This document shows positions 32,883-41,692 of a stretch of DNA of 64,000 nt, piece after piece. Origin of the DNA: JANPCX01 sp031431125 (lineage in GTDB: Bacteria > Pseudomonadota > Gammaproteobacteria > Burkholderiales > Burkholderiaceae_C); the NCBI GenBank assembly GCA_031431125.1, contig JANPCX010000061.1, forward strand, positions 65,596-129,595. Direction: 5' to 3'. Below the pieces are notes generated by a model, which worked only from the letters and a program-made list of their open reading frames with translations, was not told where the DNA came from and searched no databases. The number at the start of each line of letters is the position of its first letter. Positions within the stretch are counted from its first letter, which is position 1. The translations under genes were made by a program, and so were the position numbers.

Positions 32883-35120
32883 TCACCAGGCAAAGGAAGC
32901 AAAGGTGCTTGCTTCCATGCCAGGCACGAAGTAATGCAACATGTCACCAATTTGCAGCGACCTGTCTTCCCCCACCCAGCGGTAGCCCGTGGTTTGCGAC
33001 AAGGGTGCGAGCAGCTTCATGGTTCGGGTGGTGGCGTCCACTTCGAAACGCTGAAATGCTGATGAAGGCAAATACTGCACACCGGCGGTGGTGGCGAGGT
33101 ATTGGATGGACAGAACAGGCAGCACCACCCTTGTTTGGTTGCCGCGTGTAAAGAGATCGATACCATGGCGCGAGGCGTCGAGCGCTGATCGACTGCCTGC
33201 TGCGCCGATGGTCACGGTTGACCTCTGCGTGGGTTTGCTTGGGTCAGCCACATCAAAAAGCGCCACCTTCACGCCGGTGGTGATGCCGCGCTCGTCGGCA
33301 TCTTTGCCAACACCCAGCAACAAGCCGCTGCCGCTGGGCCCGACGGGAAACAGGTAGTCGGAGAAGCCCGCGATGGTCAACTCGCCTGTCGTCTTAGGGT
33401 CGTTCGTTTTGGACAAGTCCAGGATGTAGAGCGGATCCACCTGGCGGAAGGTGACCACATACCCACGATCACCAATGAAACGCACCGCATACACCTGCTC
33501 ACCCGGTTTGCCTATGGCTTGCGGGCGCTCTTTGTTGGGGAGCTGACCGACCGCTTGCAGTGACTTGCCTGTGGTGGCTTCGCGCAATACCGTGAGCGTG
33601 GCAGGTGACGGCGCCGGTGCGGTGGGACTACTGGCATCGCTCAACACGCCCCAGCCCCATTGACCGGTGAAGGTCAACACCCGCAAGTGGCCGTTGTATT
33701 CGCTCATGCGGTAGGAGCGCTGCTGGGTGCTCCAACCCAAATGCCCGATGACAGAACCCGAACCACGGAAATCCACTGTGGCGACCGGGTCGTTGGGTCC
33801 CTTGACGAGCGCAAACTTGTGAATGTCAGTGCTGACCTGTGCCGGATAGACCAAGCGACTTCCAGACCAAAGCGGCGCAATGGCGTAGCCAGTAGTCGCC
33901 AGGTAGAGCGCATTGGTGGACATGTAAAGCGTATCGCTGCCACCAATGAAACAACGGCTGCTGCGCTGCAACGTGGGGGACGACAGGTCCAGCACGGTGA
34001 TGTTGGTGATTTCCAGGCCGTAACTTGCGTTTTTGGGTTCGATGAAACAGTCGGTCTCTTGCACCAAGGGGCTGGCTGTGCTGTTGTTGATGCTGATGGT
34101 TGGCAACAGGTCAGCAACAGTCACCCTTCTCATCGCGGCCTCGCGCTCCGCCGTGGGCGCATTCCATGGCAGTGCATCCACGGCCAGGGCCGGTGTGAAC
34201 TGGGTGACCAGCACCAGGGAATTTCCAATCAGGCGACTGCCCACCAAACTGCCTTCAATCCGCAGCTTGTCGCTGACAACAGGCAGGCTGGGATTGGCAA
34301 CATTCACGATGTCCAGCAACACGGTAGACCGCGTCTGAGACGGGGCGAAGCCCAACAAGACCGTGCTGTCACAGGTGGGCGCGGGTGCGCAGACGTTCAA
34401 CGACATCGCACGTTGGGAAGATCCCAACACAGACAGGCGGGCCGGTACGTTGGTCAAGTACATGCCTGTGTAGGCAGCACTCGCGCCAGTGTCGCCATTG
34501 AGAGGCAGCCGTGCAGTCAGCTCCGTTGTGCCCGTGGGCAGCACGCGACGAACCGCGACATGGGCGGCCCCTTGAGTTTTGTCCAGTGTGGCGATGATGG
34601 AACCGTTGCTTTTGATGGTGTCGTCTTCATCCACACCTTCTTCTTGAATCACGGTGCTGGAGCGCTCAGGCGCAGGCGCAGGCGCGCCTGCGCTAAACAC
34701 CGCGCCCGAAGAGGTCCGGTCGCCTGTCGTAGAAAAGTCCACATAGTTCGACCTTCTTTCAGCACGCAACTGCTGACGCTGCTCCAGCTTGGCTTTGACA
34801 TAGGCCAACAACTCTCCTGGCTGCGAGGCTTGCAGGTTGCGTTTGACTGTGGGTTCCTCTACTGAGCTTGCGGGAGGTTCTTGAGTGACAGTCACCACCG
34901 GGCTCGCTGGGGGATCTTGATTGACATTTGCCGCAGGCCCTGTTGCCGAGCCACCCGCGTCAGACGCCCCGCCTCCACCACCACCGCAGCCTGAAAGCAC
35001 CCACGCCAACGCCAAGGCAAGTACCAAGGCAAGCACCGTAGCCGGCACCTGCACGAGCCAAGTCCCCCTGCCCATCTGCTGCTCACGCTCCTGCGCAGCA
35101 CTGTGTTTTTGCTCCATCAT
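32883..35120 (-). CDS. beta-propeller lipoprotein (COG4880-like)
   Basis: The 745-residue protein has a lipoprotein signal (VLALALAWVLSGC followed by a Gly run). Its C-terminal beta-propeller is of the kind described as distantly related to WD-40 (PF09826-like). Propeller blades are seen at TTGDRTSSG...GVDEDDTIKSNGSIIATLDK, AVRFIGDRGYVVTFRQVDPL and GFSDYLFPVGPSGSGLLLGV. YILDLSKTNDPKTTGELTI is another blade-like segment. The start at 35120 has AGGAGA just upstream. It heads the operon that continues into the three exported paralogs, suggesting a cell-surface or periplasmic role with them. Confidence 0.85.
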   Translation of the reverse strand: MMEQKHSAAQEREQQMGRGTWLVQVPATVLALVLALALAWVLSGCGGGGGGASDAGGSATGPAANVNQDPPASPVVTVTQEPPASSVEEPTVKRNLQASQPGELLAYVKAKLEQRQQLRAERRSNYVDFSTTGDRTSSGAVFSAGAPAPAPERSSTVIQEEGVDEDDTIKSNGSIIATLDKTQGAAHVAVRRVLPTGTTELTARLPLNGDTGASAAYTGMYLTNVPARLSVLGSSQRAMSLNVCAPAPTCDSTVLLGFAPSQTRSTVLLDIVNVANPSLPVVSDKLRIEGSLVGSRLIGNSLVLVTQFTPALAVDALPWNAPTAEREAAMRRVTVADLLPTISINNSTASPLVQETDCFIEPKNASYGLEITNITVLDLSSPTLQRSSRCFIGGSDTLYMSTNALYLATTGYAIAPLWSGSRLVYPAQVSTDIHKFALVKGPNDPVATVDFRGSGSVIGHLGWSTQQRSYRMSEYNGHLRVLTFTGQWGWGVLSDASSPTAPAPSPATLTVLREATTGKSLQAVGQLPNKERPQAIGKPGEQVYAVRFIGDRGYVVTFRQVDPLYILDLSKTNDPKTTGELTIAGFSDYLFPVGPSGSGLLLGVGKDADERGITTGVKVALFDVADPSKPTQRSTVTIGAAGSRSALDASRHGIDLFTRGNQTRVVLPVLSIQYLATTAGVQYLPSSAFQRFEVDATTRTMKLLAPLSQTTGYRWVGEDRSLQIGDMLHYFVPGMEASTFASFAW

Positions 35121-35163
35121 CACTCTCCTGATGTTTGTTCGAACCACGAGATAAATCCTCGAT

Positions 35164-35182
35164 GTGTGATAATATCCCACAC
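35164..35182. promoter_or_regulatory. inverted repeat in divergent promoter region
   Basis: GTGTGATAATATCCCACAC is a 19-bp imperfect palindrome (GTGTG and CACAC arms) around an AT-rich centre with GATAAT/TATTAT, midway between the two divergent starts at 35120 and 35223. It looks like an operator overlapping one or both -10 regions. Confidence 0.45.
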
Positions 35183-35222
35183 GTCATAACTCCACGTCAA
35201 GCCCTTCGTGTTGAAATAAGCC

Positions 35223-36053
35223 GTGACTGATCGATCAAGCCTTGTCCTCTCCAGCGTGCTGCGGCTCTTCAAGCCAGCCGCACGCTTGCTGCTGCGCCAT
35301 GGGGTGAGCTACCGCTCGTTCTGCATTCCTTTGAAGCGGGTTTTCCTGGAGGCCGCCGAGCAAGAGCTGGACTCGCGCCAGATGCCCAAGACCGACAGTG
35401 CACTCACCCTGCTGTCGGGCGTGCACCGGCGTGATGTGAGGGAATTGCTGCGGGACGCCGCGCCCTCTGGAGCGACTGCGGCACGCCAACCCAAGAGCTT
35501 GGCCTCAGAAGTGGTCGCGCGCTGGATGTTCGAGCCCGCCTACCGCCATCTGGCGGGCAAACGCAAAGGGCCGGCCCGCCCTTTGACACGTGGCCCACAA
35601 GCCGGCAGCTTCGACAGCCTGGTGACCAGCGTGAGCCAGGACATTCGACCGCGTGCCATGCTCGATGAACTGCTGCGTTTGGGCGTGGTGAAAGAAACAG
35701 AAGAAGGCGTGGAACTTGTCGCCGACGGATTCATTCCGCGCGAAGGTTTCACCGAACTCTCTTCTTTATTTGCTGACAACCTGCACGACCACCTGGCCGC
35801 GGCGACGGCCAATCTGCAAGGAGACGCGAACTTCTTGGAACAGTCGATTTTTGTCGATCAGATCACCGCCGCCTCTGCAGCTCAGTTGCAAAAAGCCGCG
35901 GTGCTGGCTTGGAAGCAGGCGTTTCAAACCGTGATGAGCCAAGCGCAAGAACGTTTCGATGCCGATGCGGAGCAAGCCGAACCCGAGGAGCGCAACCAGC
36001 GCGCTCGTTTTGGCATTTACTTCTACAACACCCCTATGGACGGAAAAGACTGA
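35223..36053 (+). CDS. DUF6502-family protein
   Basis: The 276-residue cytoplasmic-looking protein begins with a GTG and shows the DUF6502 layout. It has an N-terminal helical part (LLRHGVSYRSFCIPLKRVFL, then a winged-helix-like KTDSALTLLSGVHRRDVREL), a hinge, and a C-terminal helical domain (FADNLHDHLAAATANL). The N-terminal third looks like a small DNA-binding module with IS-like HRRDV spacing, so regulation is possible. It is divergent from the propeller operon and overlaps the next lipoprotein gene as TGATG. Confidence 0.75.
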   Translation: MTDRSSLVLSSVLRLFKPAARLLLRHGVSYRSFCIPLKRVFLEAAEQELDSRQMPKTDSALTLLSGVHRRDVRELLRDAAPSGATAARQPKSLASEVVARWMFEPAYRHLAGKRKGPARPLTRGPQAGSFDSLVTSVSQDIRPRAMLDELLRLGVVKETEEGVELVADGFIPREGFTELSSLFADNLHDHLAAATANLQGDANFLEQSIFVDQITAASAAQLQKAAVLAWKQAFQTVMSQAQERFDADAEQAEPEERNQRARFGIYFYNTPMDGKD

Positions 36054-36646
36054 TGAGCCCGGTTCAACTCGTGGTCCGCACGGCTGCGGCCGCTGCTTGG
36101 AGGTGTGCACTACTGGTGTGTTTGGCCGTCATGGCGGGCTGTGGTCCGGGTACCGGTGGGACCGGGACGGGATCGACCTCATCACCACTGGACTTTTTCG
36201 GCGCCACTCCAGCCAACATCTGCACCACAGGCCCCACATTGGTGCTGGCCTGCCCACCTCCCAGTAACCCGGGTACGGTCGGCGCGATCAACCCACCGTC
36301 TGTTGCCAATGGCACGGACGGCGTCTTGTTCTCCACCACCGAGGGTGCCGACATCAACTTGGTCCTCAGTGGAAACCGCGCCATCTTGAACGACAGGTGT
36401 TTGAGTTTGACTTTCGAGGGCGATTGGGGAACGGTTGGAGGCAACGACGCGCGCTTCTTTGGTCAATACACCGTTGGGAGCAATGCCGCCACCACATTGA
36501 GTTCGTTGACTGCGCAAACGGCTGGCACGGACAACAAGAGTTTGAGCGTCCTACTCCGTGACGCGAATGGACGCGTGGTGATTGGGCCTGTGACGCTGCG
36601 ACGCGTGTTCGCACCAACCAGCAATCCGGCTGCATGCAACCGCTAG
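36053..36646 (+). CDS. small lipoprotein coupled to the DUF6502 gene
   Basis: The 197-residue protein has a lipoprotein signal ending MAGC and a Gly/Thr-rich linker. A beta-rich domain follows with LSLTFEGDWGTVGGNDARFF near the centre and GPVTLRRVFAP at the end. The family is unknown. Translation is coupled to the DUF6502 gene through TGATG. Its stop codon TAG is part of the CTAG left end of repeat copy B, so the original C-terminus may have been altered by that insertion. Confidence 0.72.
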   Translation: MSPVQLVVRTAAAAAWRCALLVCLAVMAGCGPGTGGTGTGSTSSPLDFFGATPANICTTGPTLVLACPPPSNPGTVGAINPPSVANGTDGVLFSTTEGADINLVLSGNRAILNDRCLSLTFEGDWGTVGGNDARFFGQYTVGSNAATTLSSLTAQTAGTDNKSLSVLLRDANGRVVIGPVTLRRVFAPTSNPAACNR

Positions 36647-36807
36647 TGCAGTGTTTGACTCTTGATGGAACAAATAAAAATGATGCGTTTTGGGTCAGGG
36701 CAAGGCGCAAACCACAGCGATACCCTTGGTATCGCGAGGATTTGCAACGCGGCCATGGCCCAAAAGGCGCGTTTTTATGTTCCAGATAGCGTGAAACACT
36801 GCACTAG
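36643..36807. mobile_element. CTAG-bounded MITE-like element, copy B (165 bp)
   Basis: The ends are CTAGTGCAGTGTTTGACTC on the left and CTAGTGCAGTGTTTCACGC on the right (inverted), with GGAACA further in on both sides. The centre carries the block CAAGGCGCAAACCACAGCG, then GATACC...GGTATC arms, then GCGAGGATTTGCAACGC shared with copy A. No open frame of interest is present. It lies between the convergent lipoprotein and prpE genes. Confidence 0.8.
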
Positions 36808-36820
36808 GGATTGTCTTGCC

Positions 36821-38728
36821 TCAGTGCTCGTTGGACGGTCTCAGCAAGTCGCGGATTTGCTGTAAAGCGGCGGGATCGTCCATGGTGGTCAGGTCACCCG
36901 GATCACGTTGCTCGCACACCGCCGATATGGCGCGGCGAAGCATTTTTCCTGAGCGCGTTTTGGGCAACAAGCTGACAAAGTGAACCCGGGACGGGCGTGC
37001 CACCGCACCAAGCTGATGATCCACCGTTTTCATCACCTCGCCCTCCAGCGCCAAGCGGGCTGAAGAATCAGTCAGCACGCCGTTGTCCTTGGGCACCACA
37101 AAGGCCATCGCGACCTGGCCCTTTAAGGCGTCGGCCACACCCACCACCGCCACTTCAGCCACACCCGGGTGGCTGCTGATGCTTTCCTCAATTTCCCGGG
37201 TACCCAAGCGGTGGCCCGCCACATTGATGACGTCGTCGGTGCGGCCCAGGATGAAGTAATAGCCGTCTTCATCGCGCACGGCCCAGTCAAAGGTGCTGTA
37301 GATCATTCGCCCCGGAACACTCTTCCAATAGGTGTTCACAAAACGTGCATCGTCGCGCCACACGGTTTGCATGCACCCGGGCGGCAGTGGGCCTTCAATG
37401 GCGAGCACGCCTTTTTGATTCGGCCCGGTGAGTTCTTCGCCTGTGGCCTCGTTCAGCAACTTCACGTTGTAGCCATACATGGGCACACCGGGGCTGCCCC
37501 ATTTGCTCTGGGCAGGCTCTACACCCTGAGCCAGTGACAGAATCGGCCAGCCGGTTTCGGTTTGCCAGTAGTTGTCGATGATGGGTTTGCCCAAGGCCGC
37601 TGCGATCCACTGGGCCGTGGGCTCGTCCAGCGGCTCGCCCGCCAAGAAGAGGGCGCGCAGTGAACTCAGGTCGTATTGCTTCAAGAATTTGGGGTCTTGT
37701 TTTTTCAGCACCCGCACCGCCGTCGGCGCGCTGAACATCACGGTCACCTTGTACTTCTCAACCAAGCGCCACCAAATGCCGGCGTCAGGGCGGGTTGGTA
37801 AACCTTCATACAGGACGGTGGCCATGCCTGCGATCAAGGGGCCGTAAATGATGTAGCTGTGGCCCACCACCCAACCTATGTCGCTGGTGGAAAAATAGGT
37901 TTCACCCGCGTGGCCGCAGTAAATGTGTTTCATGCTGGCCGCCAAGGCCACGGCATAACCACCGGTGTCGCGCTGCACCCCTTTGGGTTTGCCTGTGGTG
38001 CCGCTGGTGTAGAGGGTGTAGCTGGGCGCGGTGGCATCCAACCACACACAGGGCACCACCGTCTGGAGGTGTGTTTCGCGCAAGGCGGCGTAGTCCACAT
38101 CACGCTCAGGCACCAAGGTCATCGGGCTCAAGCCACGGCTGACCAACAAGACCTTGCTGGGTTGATGCTTGGCCAGTGCAATCGCCTCGTCCAGCAGCGG
38201 CTTGTAAGGCACCACCTTGCCCGAGCGGCTGCCCGCATCGCTGCTGACGATCACCGAAGGCTCTGCATCATCAATGCGGTTGGCCAAGCTGCCACTGGCA
38301 AAACCGCCAAACACCACCGAATGAATGGCGCCAATGCGAGCACATGCCAGCATGGCAAAAGCAGCCTCGGCCACCATGGGCATGTAAATCAGCACGCGAT
38401 CGCCTTGTTTTACGCCCAAGGCGAGCAAACAAGCGGCCATGCGCTGCACCTCGGTGTGCAATTCGGCGAAGGTGTAAACAACTTCGGAATCGGTTTCCGA
38501 CGACACCGCAATCAGCGCGGCCTGCTGTGCCCGATGCGGTAAATGCCGGTCCACGGCGTTGTGGCAGAGATTGAGCTGGCCACCGACAAACCATTTCGCG
38601 AACGGCGGTTGGCTGTGGTCGCACACCTGCTGGAAAGGCTGGTGCCAGTCGATCAAGGCGGCTTGTTCAGCCCAGAAAGCATCACGCTCGTGGAGTGAAC
38701 GCTGGTAAAAGTCGGCGTAGCGGGTCAT
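36821..38728 (-). CDS. prpE: propionyl-CoA synthetase
   Basis: This enzyme activates propionate (and related short acids) to the CoA thioester via an acyl-adenylate. The 635-residue acetyl-CoA-synthetase-family enzyme has DFYQRSLHERDAFWAEQAAL at the N-terminus, the AMP-binding P-loop YTSGTTGKPKGVQRDTGGYA and the YWQTETGWPI motif. Its C-terminal catalytic lysine is in KTRSGKMLRRAI. PrpE proteins retain GGYAV after the P-loop, as here. The ATG at 38728 with GGAG upstream is preferred over the longer frame. No other prp genes are adjacent. Confidence 0.93.
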   Translation of the reverse strand: MTRYADFYQRSLHERDAFWAEQAALIDWHQPFQQVCDHSQPPFAKWFVGGQLNLCHNAVDRHLPHRAQQAALIAVSSETDSEVVYTFAELHTEVQRMAACLLALGVKQGDRVLIYMPMVAEAAFAMLACARIGAIHSVVFGGFASGSLANRIDDAEPSVIVSSDAGSRSGKVVPYKPLLDEAIALAKHQPSKVLLVSRGLSPMTLVPERDVDYAALRETHLQTVVPCVWLDATAPSYTLYTSGTTGKPKGVQRDTGGYAVALAASMKHIYCGHAGETYFSTSDIGWVVGHSYIIYGPLIAGMATVLYEGLPTRPDAGIWWRLVEKYKVTVMFSAPTAVRVLKKQDPKFLKQYDLSSLRALFLAGEPLDEPTAQWIAAALGKPIIDNYWQTETGWPILSLAQGVEPAQSKWGSPGVPMYGYNVKLLNEATGEELTGPNQKGVLAIEGPLPPGCMQTVWRDDARFVNTYWKSVPGRMIYSTFDWAVRDEDGYYFILGRTDDVINVAGHRLGTREIEESISSHPGVAEVAVVGVADALKGQVAMAFVVPKDNGVLTDSSARLALEGEVMKTVDHQLGAVARPSRVHFVSLLPKTRSGKMLRRAISAVCEQRDPGDLTTMDDPAALQQIRDLLRPSNEH

Positions 38729-38894
38729 GGGTGTCTCCGGTGCGCCGTGGCACAGCACGGACGTCGTTGTTGTTGACCAATGGCTCAACTGTCCTCGATT
38801 GCACGCCAGCTGGCTGACGGCTGTCTGACACACTCAGTGAGCTCGCGGTCCTGGGCTTGCACACCGCCGCCCACGGTCGATGGCCAACCGAGGG

Positions 38895-40808
38895 TCAAGG
38901 CGTGGCCTGCGCAGTGGCGGCCTCTTCGTCCTGAAAATCATCCACCAAAAAACCCCCGCTCTGATGGGCCCACAGCTTGGCATAGTGCCCATCCAGGGCC
39001 AACAACTCGGCGTGGCTGCCTTGCTCCACGATGCGCCCTTGCTCCAACACGATGAGCCTGTCCATGCGGGCAATGGTGCTGAGGCGGTGTGCGATGGCAA
39101 TCACCGTTTTGCCCTCCATCAGGCCCAGCAACTGGGTTTGGATGGCAAGCTCCACCTCGCTGTCCAGCGCGGAGGTGGCTTCGTCCAGCACCAGAATCGG
39201 CGCGTCCTTCAACACCACGCGGGCAATGGCCACACGCTGGCGCTGACCACCGCTGAGCTTGACACCACGTTCGCCCACATGGGCTTCATAGCCGGTGCGC
39301 CCCTTCCAGTCTTGCAGCCCCAAGATGAAGTCATGCGCCTGTGATTTTTGTGCTGCGGCCAGGATGTCTTGTGAGGAAGCGCCAGTGCGCCCATAGGCAA
39401 TGTTGGCCGCGATGGATCGGTGCAAAAGCGATGTGTCCTGCGTCACCATGCCGATGGCGCAACGCAAACTTTCTTGCGTCACTTGGCGAATGTCTTGTCC
39501 GTCGATGCAAATGCTGCCCTGCTCCAGGTCATGAAAGCGCAGCAACAAATTCACCAAGGTGCTCTTGCCCGCACCGGAGCGGCCAATCAGGCCCACCCGT
39601 TCACCAGGACGCACCGTGAGGCTCAGGTCGTCCAAGACCCGCTTACCGTCGTCTCGCCCATAGGTGAAAGTGACGTGCTCGAATCGAATCTCACCGCGCT
39701 GCACCTTCAAATCAGATGCGGCAGGATGGTCGATCATGGTGTGCGGCACGGCGATGGTTTCCATGCCCTCTTGCACCACGCCAATGTTTTCGAAAATGCC
39801 GGTGACTTCCCAACTCACCCAACCCGCCACATTGGCAATGGTCCAAGCCAGCGGCAATGCCGTGGCGACTGTGCCCGCGTCTATCGTGCCCTGTGACCAC
39901 AGCGTGATGCCCACCGTGGCGGTGCTCACCAGCAGCAGCGCGTTCAGCCCCGACAGGGTGGTCATGAAGGTCGTGATGACGCGCATGTGGGCGGCGATGG
40001 CGACGTTGTGTTCGTCGATCACCTCACGCACATAGGCGTCTTCATCACGCGACCGCGCGAACAGCTTCACTGTGAGGATGTTGGTATAGCTGTCGACCAC
40101 CCGGCCCATCACCTGGCTGCGCAACTCGCTGCTCGTTTTGGCAAGGTCGCGCATCTTGGGCACAAAGTGCCACAAGAAAAATACATAGCCCAAGAACCAC
40201 AAAGCGGTTGGCAGGGCCAAGCGCCAATCGGCCAAGCTCATCAACACCAGCGCACTCACGCCGTAAATCAAGATGTACCAAACCGCACGAATGCAGCTCA
40301 CCACGCTGTCACGCACCGCGTTGCTGGTTTGCATCACGCGGTTGGCGATGCGACCTGCGAAATCATTCTGAAAAAAGGGCCACCCCTGCCGCACTACATG
40401 CCAATGGCTTTGCCAGCGAATCAGGCTGGTCACCCCAGGCACCACAGCGTTGTTACGCACCAGGCTGTCGAGCAGCAGTGCCAGTGGACGTCCCAGCAGC
40501 ACCAGTGCGGCCATGGCCAGGAGGGCCGGGAACGCATCGGTCAGCGCCGCTGTGCGGTCCTGTGCTTGCATCAGTCGCACCAATTTGCCTATGAAGACAG
40601 GAATCATGGTGTCGATCAGCGCCACCGCCAATGACGTCAGCAACATCGCGCCAAACAGGTGTTTGGTTTGGCGCACATAGTGCCAATAAAAGGCCAGCAA
40701 GCCCGCAGGCGGCGCGCTGCCCGGCAACGCAGTGGGACGGATTCGTTTCTCGAAGTAAGCGAAAATCAATGTGCCAACGCCGTTCGAAGGCCCCGAACGA
40801 CGGCTCAT
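38895..40808 (-). CDS. ABC exporter, fused permease and ATPase
   Basis: The 637-residue half transporter contains an N-terminal six-helix ABC exporter domain (about residues 45-345). The ATPase follows: Walker A GRSGAGKSTLVNLLLRF near 413, the signature LSGGQRQRVAIARVVLKDAP, and Walker B ILVLDEATSALDSEVE with the His loop in AIAHRLSTIARMDRL. It resembles the MsbA/Atm-like multidrug and lipid exporter group; the substrate is unknown. It works as a homodimer in this family. It is divergent from the NlpC/P60 gene. Confidence 0.92.
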   Translation of the reverse strand: MSRRSGPSNGVGTLIFAYFEKRIRPTALPGSAPPAGLLAFYWHYVRQTKHLFGAMLLTSLAVALIDTMIPVFIGKLVRLMQAQDRTAALTDAFPALLAMAALVLLGRPLALLLDSLVRNNAVVPGVTSLIRWQSHWHVVRQGWPFFQNDFAGRIANRVMQTSNAVRDSVVSCIRAVWYILIYGVSALVLMSLADWRLALPTALWFLGYVFFLWHFVPKMRDLAKTSSELRSQVMGRVVDSYTNILTVKLFARSRDEDAYVREVIDEHNVAIAAHMRVITTFMTTLSGLNALLLVSTATVGITLWSQGTIDAGTVATALPLAWTIANVAGWVSWEVTGIFENIGVVQEGMETIAVPHTMIDHPAASDLKVQRGEIRFEHVTFTYGRDDGKRVLDDLSLTVRPGERVGLIGRSGAGKSTLVNLLLRFHDLEQGSICIDGQDIRQVTQESLRCAIGMVTQDTSLLHRSIAANIAYGRTGASSQDILAAAQKSQAHDFILGLQDWKGRTGYEAHVGERGVKLSGGQRQRVAIARVVLKDAPILVLDEATSALDSEVELAIQTQLLGLMEGKTVIAIAHRLSTIARMDRLIVLEQGRIVEQGSHAELLALDGHYAKLWAHQSGGFLVDDFQDEEAATAQATP

Positions 40809-40917
40809 GCAGTGGTGAGAATGAGAAGCAGTCTATCGCAGCACCCCCGTCTTTAGCCCCTCACAAGTGCAGACCATCCAATTGACGTCCAATCCCCACT
40901 GACCTATCCTGCGCGCC

Positions 40918-41664
40918 ATGCCGACACCCACCGCCCTCTTCACCCTGCTTGCGCGGTCCAGGCTGTGGGTGGGGGCGGCCACGCTGGCCTTGGGTTTGCT
41001 GGCGAATCAAGCCGCCGTGGCTTCGCCCACCGAAACCGGTGATCCGGTGACTCGTTTCTTGGCGGACAAAGGGCTGCTGGGACAGCCTGCGGTGTCAACG
41101 CCCAACCCGACCGGTGGGGATGCGGTCGATCCCATTGCCAATTTCGCCAAGGTGCCTGCACCCAGCCTGGTGCAACAAATGCGCGACGGCGCGTCTGACA
41201 TGGTGCTCACCGCCATGAACTTTTTAGGCGTGCCCTACAAACGTGGCGGCAACACCGAAGAAACCGGTTTCGATTGCAGTGGCTTCACCCGCCACGTTTT
41301 CGAGAAAACCATTGGGCTGATCTTGCCACGCCGCGCCGATGAACAAGCGCAATCCGCCAGCCTCCTCACCATCGCCCGCGATGAACTCAAACCCGGTGAC
41401 CTGGTGTTTTTCAACACCTTAAAACGCACTTTCTCGCACGTCGGAATTTACGTTGGCGAGGGCAAGTTCATCCATTCCCCCAGGGCAGGCGGCGAGGTGC
41501 GGGTGGAAGACATGCGTGTGGCTTACTGGAACCAGCGTTTTACCGGTGCGCGGCGAGCACCACAGCTGCAAGCCACGCCTGCCACGGCGCAGGCACCGGC
41601 CCCTGCGACCACCACCAAACCGGCGTTACAACCCACTGCGGCGGTCTACTCCGGCAACAACTGA
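40918..41664 (+). CDS. NlpC/P60 (C40) cell-wall peptidase
   Basis: The 248-residue protein has an N-terminal signal or anchor segment and a C40 domain with catalytic Cys in GFDCSGFTRHVF (near residue 119). The His is in SHVGIYVGEGKFIH and the third position is supplied by the HSPRAGG region. YKRGGNTEE precedes the Cys as usual. Such enzymes cleave peptide stems of peptidoglycan. The tail is Ala/Pro/Thr-rich. It ends 28 nt before moaA. Confidence 0.9.
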   Translation: MPTPTALFTLLARSRLWVGAATLALGLLANQAAVASPTETGDPVTRFLADKGLLGQPAVSTPNPTGGDAVDPIANFAKVPAPSLVQQMRDGASDMVLTAMNFLGVPYKRGGNTEETGFDCSGFTRHVFEKTIGLILPRRADEQAQSASLLTIARDELKPGDLVFFNTLKRTFSHVGIYVGEGKFIHSPRAGGEVRVEDMRVAYWNQRFTGARRAPQLQATPATAQAPAPATTTKPALQPTAAVYSGNN

Positions 41665-41692
41665 GTTCGCCTGGGCGGGGCACAATGCGCCC

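Noticed and set aside
36662..36865. 67-codon frame over repeat copy B
   Set aside because: It is made almost entirely of the repeat element.
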